From Flexivirga alba (lineage in GTDB: Bacteria > Actinomycetota > Actinomycetes > Actinomycetales > Dermatophilaceae): a DNA stretch of 64,000 nt. The notes beneath the pieces are model-generated. The model was not told the DNA's origin. It made no database searches and was given only the letters and a program-made list of their open reading frames with translations. Below are positions 28,723 through 37,495 of this stretch, piece after piece (position 1 is the first letter of the stretch; every line of letters begins with the position of its first letter). The position numbers and the translations under genes are program-made. The DNA lies in the NCBI RefSeq assembly GCF_042661025.1, contig NZ_JBHSWH010000001.1:1550001-1614000 (forward strand). The letters are read 5' to 3'.

Positions 28723-30153
28723 ATGGCGCTCGCGACAGATCGTGCGGTCGAAGGACAAGAGGCTGCGGCCACAGGTCGGCCGGTGGTCGGCAAGGGGCGG
28801 TGGATCTCCGGGTGGGATCCCGAAAACCCTTCGCAGTGGGCGGAGTTCGGCCGGGCGACCGCGCGACGCAACCTCGGCTTCTCGGTGTATGCCGAGTTCC
28901 TCGGGTTCGGTGTCTTCGCCATCTGGAGCATCGTGGTGCCGTTGCTACCCAAGTACGGCTACACCGGCGCTGCGGCGATCTCAGACTCCCAGCAGTTCTG
29001 GCTCATCTCGATTCCGACTCTGGTCGGTGCCACCCTGCGAATTCCATACTCCTTCATGGTCCCTCGGCTGGGCGGTCGCAACTGGACGGTGGTCTCCGCA
29101 CTGCTGCTCCTGCTGCCCACAGTCGGCCTCGCCGTCGCCATCGGGCAGCACGCAGGCTTCCCGGTCCTACTCGCGATGGCGGCGCTCGCCGGCTTAGGCG
29201 GCGGCAACTTCGCGTCCTCGATGACCAACATCTCGTTCTTCTACCGCGATTCGGAGAAGGGCAAGGCACTCGGGATCAACGCGGCCGGAGGGAATCTCGG
29301 CACTGCCGCGGTGCAGTTCGCCGCGCCGATCATTGTCACGGTGGGTGCCGGTTTCGGGACTGCACGGCCCAATCTGCCGGTGGTCGGCTGGGTCTTCGTG
29401 CCGTTGGTTCTGCTGGCGGCGGTCGGCGCGTGGCTGCGTATGGACAATCTCACCGAAGCGCGATCGGAGCCCGGAACCTACGCAGTCGCAACCCGATCGG
29501 CCCACACCTGGATCCTGTCGTTCGTCTACTTCGGCACGTTCGGGTCGTTCATCGGTTTCGCCGGTGTCTTCCCCAAGCTGCTGAACGACTCGTTCCCGGG
29601 CCGCGGGACGTACGTGCTGCTGGGCGCCGGTATGACGCTCGCCTTCCTCGGCGCTTTCGTAGGGTCGATGGCGCGACCGTTGGGCGGCATCATCGCCGAC
29701 CGTGTCGGTGGCTGGCGGGTGACCGTGTTGAGCTTCGGCGCCATGGCGCTCGGCGCCGCAGGTGTCGCGATTGCCTTGCAGGACAAGAACTTCGGCTGGT
29801 TCATGGCGGCGTTCCTGTGGATGTTTCTCTTCACCGGCATTGGCAACGGCTCGATCTATCGGATGATCCCCGCCGTCTTCGCGGCGACTGTCGGCGGTGA
29901 GTCTCCGGCCTCACGGGCGACCGCTCGGAAAGTCGCCGCTGGTGCCATCGGCATCGTTGGCGCGATCGGGGCGTATGGCGGCTTCGTGATCCCGCAGGTG
30001 TTTGCCCTGTCGAAATCGATGACCAAGGGCGCGGCGCATCCGACCGGCACGATTGTCCCCGCCCTGTGGTGCATCCTGGCCTGCTACGTGCTGATGGCCG
30101 CCGTGACGTGGGCCGTCTACGGTCGCCGGCGTCCCGGCGGGGTGACTGTATGA
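28723..30153 (+). CDS. narK: Nitrate/nitrite MFS transporter NarK
   Basis: A 476-residue 12-TM nitrate importer or nitrate/nitrite exchanger. The nitrate signatures are present: GGGNFASSMTNISFFYRDSEKG with the first NS motif around TM5, and GNGSIYRMIPAVFA in the second half. The N-terminus is hydrophilic (about 45 residues) before TM1. ATG at 28723 with GGAGG upstream is chosen over GTG 28717. First gene of the nitrate assimilation cluster, overlapping the reductase gene by four bases, with GlnR-type boxes upstream. Confidence 0.93.
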   Translation: MALATDRAVEGQEAAATGRPVVGKGRWISGWDPENPSQWAEFGRATARRNLGFSVYAEFLGFGVFAIWSIVVPLLPKYGYTGAAAISDSQQFWLISIPTLVGATLRIPYSFMVPRLGGRNWTVVSALLLLLPTVGLAVAIGQHAGFPVLLAMAALAGLGGGNFASSMTNISFFYRDSEKGKALGINAAGGNLGTAAVQFAAPIIVTVGAGFGTARPNLPVVGWVFVPLVLLAAVGAWLRMDNLTEARSEPGTYAVATRSAHTWILSFVYFGTFGSFIGFAGVFPKLLNDSFPGRGTYVLLGAGMTLAFLGAFVGSMARPLGGIIADRVGGWRVTVLSFGAMALGAAGVAIALQDKNFGWFMAAFLWMFLFTGIGNGSIYRMIPAVFAATVGGESPASRATARKVAAGAIGIVGAIGAYGGFVIPQVFALSKSMTKGAAHPTGTIVPALWCILACYVLMAAVTWAVYGRRRPGGVTV

Positions 30154-32252
30154 CGAAAGTCGACACCCGCTGTCCCTATTGCGCTCTGCAGTGCGGAATC
30201 CGCATGGGGACAACGGAATCCGGCGACGTCACGCTCGAGCCGCGCGACTTCCCGACCAATCGTGGCGGCCTCTGCCAGAAGGGCTGGACGGCAGCGGAGC
30301 TGCTCCGGACACCGGACCGCATCACGACACCCTTGGTCCGTGACGACCGCGGCGATCTCGTCGCAGCGACCTGGGAAGAGGCGTATTCACGGATCGTCGC
30401 GGCGGTTCGCAGCGCACAAGCAGCTGCCGGTCCAGACGCGGTCGCGGTGTTCGGCGGAGGCGGTCTGACGAACGAAAAGGCCTACACAGTGGGCAAATTC
30501 GCTCGAGTCGCGCTGGGCACCTCGCGCATCGACTACAACGGCCGTTTCTGTATGTCGTCCGCTGCCGCCGCCGGTAACCGCGCCTTCGGCCTGGACCGCG
30601 GGTTGCCGTTCCCGCTGACCGACCTGGCCGGCGCCGGCGCCGTTCTGCTGGTCGGCAGCAACCTCAGTGAGACCATGCCTCCTTCCGTGCAGCACCTCTC
30701 CGGGGTGCGCAGTCGTGGTGGCCTGATCGTGGTCGATCCGCGCCGCACGGCGACCGCTGCCCTCACCGAGTCGGGCGGCGGCATACATCTGCAGCCGGTG
30801 CCGGGGACCGACATCGCGGTACTGCTCGGCCTGTTGCACCTGGTGGTCGTCGGCGGGCAGACCGACGACGACTACCTGGCAGCCCGGGCCACCGGCTGGG
30901 AAGCGGTGAGGGACGCGGCAACCGTCTGGTGGCCGGAGCGGGTCGAGCGCGTCAGTGGTGTGCCGGTCGACGAATTGCGAGGTGCCGCAAACCTTCTCGC
31001 CGCCGCGAGCCCCAGCGGTGGCGGCAGCGGTGCCTACGTGTTGACCGGTCGCGGGGCGGAGCAACACGCACATGGCACCGACACAGTGACAGCAGCGATC
31101 AACCTGGCGCTGGCACTCGGTCTACCCGGCCGGGCCGGCTCCGGTTACGGCTGCATCACCGGTCAGGGCAACGGTCAGGGTGGTCGGGAGCACGGTCAGA
31201 AGGCCGATCAGTTGCCCGGCTACCGATCGATCACCGACCCCGCAGCACGCCGGCATGTCGCCGGTGTCTGGGGAGTTCCCGAGGACAGCATCCCCGGCCC
31301 AGGCCTGCCGGCCGTGCAGCTGTTGGACGCCATCGGCCGCCCGGGCGGGCCACGGGTGCTCTTCGTCCACGGCGCGAATCCCGTAGTCAGCGCTCCGGAT
31401 TCGGACCGGGTGCGCGAGAAGCTGGCGCAGCTGGACCTGCTGGTCGTCGCCGACTTCGTCCCGTCGGAGACCGTGCGCCTTGCCGACGTCGTGCTGCCCG
31501 TGCCGCAGTGGGCAGAGGAAGACGGCACCATGACCTCGCTGGACGGCCGGGTGCTGCGTCGCCGACGCGTCATACAGCCGCCGGGCGGAGTGCGCGACGA
31601 GCTGCGCATCTGGCGTGAGCTGGCGCAATTACTCGATGCACCAGTGACTTTCGCGTCCGACCCGAGTGACGTGCTGCAGGAGCTGGCGCTGGCCAGCAGC
31701 GGTGGCGTCGCCGACTATGCCGGCGTGGACCAGGCCCGGCTCGATACCGGCGAGGAGTTGTACTGGCCGTGCCCGGAGCCTGCTCACCCGGGCACGCCGC
31801 GGCTCTTCCTGGACCGTTTCGCCACGGCGGACGGTCGGGCTCGGATGATCGTCGTCGATGTCGCACCGGTTGACGACGACGTGCGACCGGACGCGCCGAT
31901 CTACCTGATAACCGGCCGGGTCCTGCAGCACTACCAATCCGGCGCGCAAACCCGACGCGTGACCGAGCTCATGCGTGGCGAGCCGCGTCCGTTCGTTCAA
32001 CTGCACCCGGTGCTCGCGGCCCGTCTCGGCATCGAGGAGGGCGACTCCGTGCGGGTCACCTCGACCCGGGGCAGTGCGTGCGGAGCAGCGCGGCTGTCCG
32101 GGGACATCCGGCGCGACACGGTTTTCATGCCGTTCCACTTCCCGGGTGCGGGCGCTGCCAACGCGGTGACCAACCCGGCGACCGATCCTGTCTCGGGCAT
32201 GCCGGAATTCAAGGTCTGCGCAGTCAGCGTGAGTCGCGAGGTGGTGTCGTGA
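30150..32252 (+). CDS. nasA: Assimilatory nitrate reductase catalytic subunit (molybdopterin)
   Basis: A 700-residue cytoplasmic Mo-bisMGD enzyme reducing nitrate to nitrite. The N-terminal [4Fe-4S] site has Cys 8, 11, 15 and 42 (CPYCALQCG, GGLCQKGW). Further family motifs are NGRFCMSSAAAAGNRAFG, VDPRRTATAA, GQGNGQGGREHGQKADQLPGYR split over the active-site loop, and TGRVLQHYQSGAQTRRV in the C-terminal domain. There is no Tat signal, as expected for Nas. It overlaps narK and the flavoprotein gene by four bases each. The symbol is by family. Confidence 0.92.
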   Translation: MTKVDTRCPYCALQCGIRMGTTESGDVTLEPRDFPTNRGGLCQKGWTAAELLRTPDRITTPLVRDDRGDLVAATWEEAYSRIVAAVRSAQAAAGPDAVAVFGGGGLTNEKAYTVGKFARVALGTSRIDYNGRFCMSSAAAAGNRAFGLDRGLPFPLTDLAGAGAVLLVGSNLSETMPPSVQHLSGVRSRGGLIVVDPRRTATAALTESGGGIHLQPVPGTDIAVLLGLLHLVVVGGQTDDDYLAARATGWEAVRDAATVWWPERVERVSGVPVDELRGAANLLAAASPSGGGSGAYVLTGRGAEQHAHGTDTVTAAINLALALGLPGRAGSGYGCITGQGNGQGGREHGQKADQLPGYRSITDPAARRHVAGVWGVPEDSIPGPGLPAVQLLDAIGRPGGPRVLFVHGANPVVSAPDSDRVREKLAQLDLLVVADFVPSETVRLADVVLPVPQWAEEDGTMTSLDGRVLRRRRVIQPPGGVRDELRIWRELAQLLDAPVTFASDPSDVLQELALASSGGVADYAGVDQARLDTGEELYWPCPEPAHPGTPRLFLDRFATADGRARMIVVDVAPVDDDVRPDAPIYLITGRVLQHYQSGAQTRRVTELMRGEPRPFVQLHPVLAARLGIEEGDSVRVTSTRGSACGAARLSGDIRRDTVFMPFHFPGAGAANAVTNPATDPVSGMPEFKVCAVSVSREVVS

Positions 32253-33787
32253 GGACCCGCATCGTCGTCGTCGGACACGGCATGGTTGCTGCCCGGCTGC
32301 TGGACGAGCTGGGCCGGCTCACCGCCGACCGCTCAGCGCCGCTGCTCGACGTCACCGTGATCGGTGCCGAGCCACATCGGCCCTACAACCGCTTGCTGCT
32401 CAGCGAAGTCATCGCCGGGCGCGCCGATCTCGGCCGGCTCACCCTGCCCGCCCCCGCCGTGAGCAGTGGTATGACGCTGCGCGTGCTCCGCGGAACGTAC
32501 GCGACCGACCTGGACCGGAAGCGGCGCGTGGTCACCTGCGATGACGGATCGGAATTCGCATACGACACAGTGGTTCTCGCGACCGGAGCAGCTGCCCGAC
32601 TGCCGCTCCCAGATGCGGCCGGGCAGGGTGTTCGCGTGCTCCGCACCATCGACGACTGCCGTGAGCTCCTCGCGGCGTGCTCCTACCCGCGACGGGTGAC
32701 CGTCGTCGGTGCCGGCCTACTGGGCCTCGAGATCGCCTGTGGGCTATCCGCTCGCGGTGCCGGCGTCCACGTTCTGCATCGTGGCGGTCAGGTGATGGAC
32801 CGGCAACTGCCCGTCGAGGCAGCCAAGGTCGCCCGGGCGACGCTCGCCGATACCGGCATCGAAGTGCTGACCGACGCCGACCTCGAATCGCTGCGGTATG
32901 ACGGTGACCAACTCGTCGGTGTCCGGCTTCGCGACGGCCGTGCGATCCCCAGTGACCTCGTCGTCGCGAGCGTCGGCGTCGCGGCGCGCACCGAAATCGC
33001 TGTCCAGGCAGGGCTTCCGGTGCGCACCGGCATCATCGTGACCGATGCGTTGCGCAGCCCTGCTGATCCACGCGTCGCCGCGATCGGCGACTGCGCCGAG
33101 CCGCCGTCGGGTTGCACCGGGCTGCTCGCACCGGGTTGGGCACAGGCGGATCAGCTCGCCCGGGAACTCGTCGGTCGACGCGGGGCCGAAGACACCGCCT
33201 CGCCCCGCCATACGAGCGCGGTCGTGAAGCTCAAGGCCGTCGGGGTGGACGTCGTCACGATCGGCGACGGCCCCGAACCGCCAGCACACGCTCGCACGGT
33301 CACGCTCAGCGATCCGGAAGGCCGTAGGCACGTACAGGTTTCGGTGTTCGAGCAGCGAGTGGTGGCGGCGTGCTGTGTCGGCGCGAAGCGGGTCGCGGCC
33401 GACCTCACGGCGGCCTACGAGAGGCAGACCCCGGTGCCCGACGATCCGGCGTTGCTGCTGCTCGACGCACTGCCGAGCGCCACTGTTCCCGCCACCGACG
33501 ACCCGACGACGATGCCCTCGAGGGCCACCGTCTGTCGCTGCAACGGCGTCACCAAGAAGGACATCGTCGACGCCCACCTGGCCGGCTCGCGCGAGCTGTC
33601 GGACGTGGCCGCGAGGACCCGGGCAACCACCGGTTGCGGCGGCTGCACCGAGGTGGTCTGCGGCCTCCTCGCCTGGATGGACGACGTGAGCCCGGCGAAA
33701 GACGTTGCACAGCCGAAACATTCACGAAACGACCCCGGAAACATCGCGCTCGTAGCGTCTTCCGGGACAGACAAGGAGATCACCTGA
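32249..33787 (+). CDS. FAD/NAD(P)-dependent oxidoreductase with BFD-type [2Fe-2S] domain (NasB-like)
   Basis: A 512-residue flavoprotein probably feeding electrons to the nitrate reductase. The FAD motif is VVVGHGMVAARLLDEL, the NAD motif VVGAGLLGLEIACGL near 150, and ATGAAARLPLP marks the FAD domain. The C-terminal BFD-like domain has cysteines CRCNGVTKKDI and TGCGGCTEVVCG. It resembles the N-terminal half of the NirB encoded next, suggesting tandem duplication. The GTG start overlaps the nitrate reductase stop. Its last 24 codons contain three GAAAC boxes of a possible nirB operator. Confidence 0.87.
   Translation: MRTRIVVVGHGMVAARLLDELGRLTADRSAPLLDVTVIGAEPHRPYNRLLLSEVIAGRADLGRLTLPAPAVSSGMTLRVLRGTYATDLDRKRRVVTCDDGSEFAYDTVVLATGAAARLPLPDAAGQGVRVLRTIDDCRELLAACSYPRRVTVVGAGLLGLEIACGLSARGAGVHVLHRGGQVMDRQLPVEAAKVARATLADTGIEVLTDADLESLRYDGDQLVGVRLRDGRAIPSDLVVASVGVAARTEIAVQAGLPVRTGIIVTDALRSPADPRVAAIGDCAEPPSGCTGLLAPGWAQADQLARELVGRRGAEDTASPRHTSAVVKLKAVGVDVVTIGDGPEPPAHARTVTLSDPEGRRHVQVSVFEQRVVAACCVGAKRVAADLTAAYERQTPVPDDPALLLLDALPSATVPATDDPTTMPSRATVCRCNGVTKKDIVDAHLAGSRELSDVAARTRATTGCGGCTEVVCGLLAWMDDVSPAKDVAQPKHSRNDPGNIALVASSGTDKEIT
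33715..33753. promoter_or_regulatory. Putative GlnR boxes upstream of nirB, inside the flavoprotein tail
   Basis: GAAAC-N6-GAAAC-N7-GAAAC-N6-CTCGT at 33715-33753, the same 5-6-5-7-5 spacing as the boxes before narK. They end 33 bases before the nirB ATG, within the last codons of the upstream gene. They could give nirB its own nitrogen-controlled promoter. Confidence 0.5.
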
Positions 33788-36336
33788 TGACTTCCAGGAG
33801 CGATGGGCAGCACGTGGTGGTGGCCGGCGCGGGCATGGTCGCCTACCGCTTCGTCGAGGCCCTGCGGGCCCGCGACAGTGCGGACCGGTACCGCGTGACC
33901 GTCATCGGTGAGGAGCCCCGTCCGCCATACGACCGGGTGGCGTTGACGACCTACTTCACCGGCCGCGACCCCGAAGGCCTGCAACTCGGCGGCGAGGTCT
34001 GGCAGGACCCGCTGGTGACCCTGCGCAAGGGCACGACCGTCACCGCGATCGATCGTGCTGCTCGGCACGTGCAGACCGATCGGGGCGAGAACGTCGACTT
34101 CGACCACCTCGTTCTCGCGACCGGATCGTATGCCGCAAAGCCGCCTGTCGACGGGCGTGACCTGCGTGGCTGCTTCGTCTATCGCACGATCGACGACGTC
34201 GCGGACCTGCGCGGGTATGTCGAGACGCTGCGCGGCGACCACGAGCGGCCGTTACGTGGAGTTGTGGTCGGCGGCGGGTTGCTCGGTCTCGAGGCGGCCG
34301 GAGCACTGCAGGCGCTGGGGGTCGGGAGCACCGTCGTGGAGTTCGCGTCCCGGCTGATGCCGCTGCAGGTCGACGACGGGGGAGGAGCAGTGCTGCGGCG
34401 GCTGATCGAGCGCCTCGGGGTGACCGTTCGCACCAGCACCGCGACCGCCAAGGTCCTCGGCGCTCGTCGCGGACGGGTCGAGGGGATGCGCTTCGCGGAC
34501 GGCACCTCGATGCCGGCAGACGTGGTCGTCTTCGCGACCGGGGTCCGGCCGCGAGACGAACTTGCCCGGGGCGCAGGGCTTTCCGTCGGTGAACGCGGCG
34601 GTGTCGTGGTCGACGGGTCCTGCCTGACCGGCGACCCGGGGATCAGCGCGGTGGGAGAAGTCGCGTGCATCGACGGACGTGTCTGGGGCCTGGTCGCCCC
34701 CGGCTACACGATGGCCGAGGTTGCCGCCGATCGCCTGCTGGGTGGTGCCGCGACCTTCCCGGGTGCGGACTCCTCGACGAAGCTGAAACTGCTCGGTGTG
34801 GACGTCGCGTCGTTCGGTGATGCCTTCGGCTCCGAGCCCGGTTGTCTCGAGGTCTCCTACGCGGACGCGGTCGCGGGTGTTTACAAGAAGCTGGTGCTCT
34901 CCGACGACGCCCGCACCCTGCTCGGCGGGATCCTGGTCGGAGACGCCTCGTCATACGCGGCGCTTCGACCGATGATCGGGCAGGCCCTCACCACCGACCC
35001 GAGCGCCTACCTGGTCCCGGCCACGGATGGCCCGCCGGTGAGCGACGACCTCCCGCACGACGCGATCGTCTGCTCCTGCAACAACGTGACCGCGGGCACG
35101 ATCCGTGGCGCGGTGAGCGATCAGGGCTGCTGCTCGGTGGGTGAGGTCAAGGAGTGCACCCGCGCCGGGACCACCTGCGGGTCGTGCCTGCCGTTGGTCA
35201 AGCGGATCACCGACAGTGCGCTCGAAGAAGCCGGTGTCGCGATCGCGAAGGGCATGTGCGAGCACTTCGAGCTGACCCGTGCCGAACTCTTCAACGCGAT
35301 CCAGGTCACCGGTTTGCGCACCTTCAGCGACATCATCGCCCGGCACGGCCGAGGCCGGGGCTGTGACATCTGCAAGCCCGTCATAGCGTCTGTGCTGGCC
35401 AGTCTCGGCACCGGACACATCCTCGACGACGACCGCGGCACGTTGCAGGACACCAACGACCACATGCTGGCCAACCTGCAGAAGGACGGGACCTACTCGA
35501 TCGTCCCGCGCATCCCAGGCGGCGAAGTGACACCCGATGGTCTGATCGAAATCGGGCGGATCGCAAAGGAATTCGACCTCTACACGAAGATCACCGGTGG
35601 ACAGCGGATCGACATGTTCGGTGCGCGGATCGAGCAGCTGCCGCTGATCTGGAAGCAGCTCGTCGAGGCCGGCTTCGAGTGCGGGCACGCCTACGGCAAG
35701 TCGCTGCGGACCGTGAAGTCGTGCGTCGGCAACTCCTGGTGTCGGTATGGCGTGCAGGACTCCGTCGCGATGGCGATCCGGTTGGAGCTGCGCTACCGCG
35801 GCCTGCGGTCGCCGCACAAGCTGAAGCTCGGCGTCTCCGGCTGCGCGCGGGAGTGCGCGGAAGCGCGCAGCAAGGATGCCGGCGTGATCGCGACCGAGAA
35901 GGGCTGGAACCTGTATGTCGGCGGGAACGGCGGCTTCACCCCGCGGCATGCGACGTTGCTCGCCGAGGACCTTGACGACGAGGGGCTGGTCCGGGCGATA
36001 GACCGATTCTTCAGCTACTACATTCGCACCGCCGACCGACTGCAGCGGACCGCTGCGTGGCTCGAGGCGTTGCCCGGCGGTATCGAACACCTGCAGGACG
36101 TGGTGCTGCGTGACGGGCTCGGCATCGCCGCCGATCTGGACGAGGCGATGGAAGGACATGTGGCGTCATACCGCGACGAGTGGAGCGAAGTCCTCGACGA
36201 CCCGGTCAAACTGGCCCGCTTCACCTCGTTCGTCAACGCGGCCGAGGTGCCCGATCCCGACCTGCGCTACGAGACCGAGCGGGGTCAGCGACGGCCGGTG
36301 TTCGTCAGCGGGGCGCGGATCGAGGTGCGCACATGA
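33787..36336 (+). CDS. nirB: Nitrite reductase (NAD(P)H) large subunit NirB
   Basis: An 849-residue enzyme reducing nitrite to ammonium with sirohaem and [4Fe-4S]. Domains in order: FAD/NAD (residues 1-300, VVVAGAGMVAYRFVEAL and VVVGGGLLGLEAAGALQALG), BFD-like [2Fe-2S] (CSCNNVTAGTI, CGSCLPLV around 425-480), a second small CxxC region GRGCDICKP, then the nitrite/sulphite reductase domain with cluster cysteines CVGNSWC and CARECAEARS. ATG at 33787 shares its A with the upstream stop. It overlaps nirD. The sirohaem would come from the cobA/HemD/CbiX genes downstream. Confidence 0.96.
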   Translation: MTSRSDGQHVVVAGAGMVAYRFVEALRARDSADRYRVTVIGEEPRPPYDRVALTTYFTGRDPEGLQLGGEVWQDPLVTLRKGTTVTAIDRAARHVQTDRGENVDFDHLVLATGSYAAKPPVDGRDLRGCFVYRTIDDVADLRGYVETLRGDHERPLRGVVVGGGLLGLEAAGALQALGVGSTVVEFASRLMPLQVDDGGGAVLRRLIERLGVTVRTSTATAKVLGARRGRVEGMRFADGTSMPADVVVFATGVRPRDELARGAGLSVGERGGVVVDGSCLTGDPGISAVGEVACIDGRVWGLVAPGYTMAEVAADRLLGGAATFPGADSSTKLKLLGVDVASFGDAFGSEPGCLEVSYADAVAGVYKKLVLSDDARTLLGGILVGDASSYAALRPMIGQALTTDPSAYLVPATDGPPVSDDLPHDAIVCSCNNVTAGTIRGAVSDQGCCSVGEVKECTRAGTTCGSCLPLVKRITDSALEEAGVAIAKGMCEHFELTRAELFNAIQVTGLRTFSDIIARHGRGRGCDICKPVIASVLASLGTGHILDDDRGTLQDTNDHMLANLQKDGTYSIVPRIPGGEVTPDGLIEIGRIAKEFDLYTKITGGQRIDMFGARIEQLPLIWKQLVEAGFECGHAYGKSLRTVKSCVGNSWCRYGVQDSVAMAIRLELRYRGLRSPHKLKLGVSGCARECAEARSKDAGVIATEKGWNLYVGGNGGFTPRHATLLAEDLDDEGLVRAIDRFFSYYIRTADRLQRTAAWLEALPGGIEHLQDVVLRDGLGIAADLDEAMEGHVASYRDEWSEVLDDPVKLARFTSFVNAAEVPDPDLRYETERGQRRPVFVSGARIEVRT

Positions 36337-36728
36337 GCTGGACGACGGTGTGCGCGCTGGCGGCGGTGCCGAAGGACGGTGCGGTCGCGGTGCTGGTCGA
36401 TGGCGCACAGGTCGCAGTCGTGCGGCTGGGCGACGACTCGCTCTTCGCGGTGAGTCATCGCGACCCGGTCAGTGGCGCCAATGTCATGGCGCGAGGCATC
36501 GTTGGATCGACCACCGTCGACGGTGTCGAGGTGCCGACGATCGCCTCGCCGATGTTCAAGCAGGTCTACGACCTGCGCGACGGCCGGTGTCTCAGCGACC
36601 GGCTCGTCGTGCTCGCCACCTGGGAGGTGCGGTTACATGGTGATGATGTCGAGGTCGGCTCCATCCGGGTGGTGACCGCCTCGGCAGCAGACGCAGACGT
36701 CCCGATCGACTCCGAGGTGGCGAGATGA
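36333..36728 (+). CDS. nirD: Nitrite reductase small subunit NirD
   Basis: A 131-residue Rieske-fold small subunit of the NADH nitrite reductase. It has the NirD pattern WTTVCALAAVPKDGAVAVLVDGAQVAV, FAVSHRDPVSGANVMARGIVGS and PMFKQVYDLRDGRCL. True Rieske Cys/His ligands are absent, as usual for NirD, which lacks a cluster. It overlaps nirB and cobA by four bases each, so translation is coupled. Confidence 0.94.
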   Translation: MSWTTVCALAAVPKDGAVAVLVDGAQVAVVRLGDDSLFAVSHRDPVSGANVMARGIVGSTTVDGVEVPTIASPMFKQVYDLRDGRCLSDRLVVLATWEVRLHGDDVEVGSIRVVTASAADADVPIDSEVAR

Positions 36729-37495
36729 GCAACAACGATCCGGCTGGGCAGACCGACTCGCCGATCGGCCGCGTCGTGCTGGTCGGCGGGGGACCGGGCG
36801 CCGAGGACCTGATAACGGTGCGCGGCTTGCGCGCGCTCGAGCAGGCGGATGTCGTGGTCGCCGACCGTCTGGCACCGCTCGGCCTCCTGCGCGACCTGGG
36901 CCCCGAGGTCGAGATCGTCGACGTCGGCAAGACACCGCATCACCACCCGGTGCCGCAGGACGAGATCAACGCACTGCTGGTGCAGCGTGCCAAGAAGGGC
37001 AAATTCGTGGTGCGCCTCAAGGGTGGCGACCCCTTCGTGCTCGGCCGCGGCGGCGAAGAGGTGCTGGCCTGCCGTATGGCGGGCGTGCCGGTCGAGGTCG
37101 TTCCGGGCGTCACCTCGGCGTTCGCAGGTCCGGCGGCCGGTGACGTGCCGGTGACCCACCGTGGTGTGTCCCGTGGCGTGCTGGTCATCTCCGGACACGA
37201 CGCGCTCGACGTCCCATCGCTCGTCGAGTGGCAGCACACGATCGTGGTGCTGATGGGGATGCGCCGGTTGCGTGAGCTCAGTGCGGGGTTGATCCGCGGC
37301 GGCAAGGCGGCGGACACCCCGGTGACCGTCGTGCAGAGTGCCTGGACGACGGAGCAACGCCAGGTCTCGGCTTCGCTGGAGCGCATCGCGGACCGGGTGG
37401 ACACCGAAGGTCTGGGCAACCCTGCGGTGATCGTGATCGGCGATGTCACGAGGGTGCTCGGCGACCGACGGGACGGACATGAATCAGTCGAGTGA
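36725..37495 (+). CDS. cobA: Uroporphyrinogen-III C-methyltransferase
   Basis: A 256-residue SAM-dependent methyltransferase making precorrin-2 from uroporphyrinogen III, the first step to sirohaem. Motifs are VVLVGGGPGAEDLITVRGLRAL, VVADRLAP, RLKGGDPFVLGRGGEE and EVVPGVTSAFAGPAAGDVPVTHR. Only the methyltransferase module is present: the CysG-type dehydrogenase/ferrochelatase half is missing, and no separate precorrin-2 dehydrogenase is seen in the cluster. It overlaps nirD (ATGA) and the HemD-type gene. Confidence 0.93.
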   Translation: MSNNDPAGQTDSPIGRVVLVGGGPGAEDLITVRGLRALEQADVVVADRLAPLGLLRDLGPEVEIVDVGKTPHHHPVPQDEINALLVQRAKKGKFVVRLKGGDPFVLGRGGEEVLACRMAGVPVEVVPGVTSAFAGPAAGDVPVTHRGVSRGVLVISGHDALDVPSLVEWQHTIVVLMGMRRLRELSAGLIRGGKAADTPVTVVQSAWTTEQRQVSASLERIADRVDTEGLGNPAVIVIGDVTRVLGDRRDGHESVE

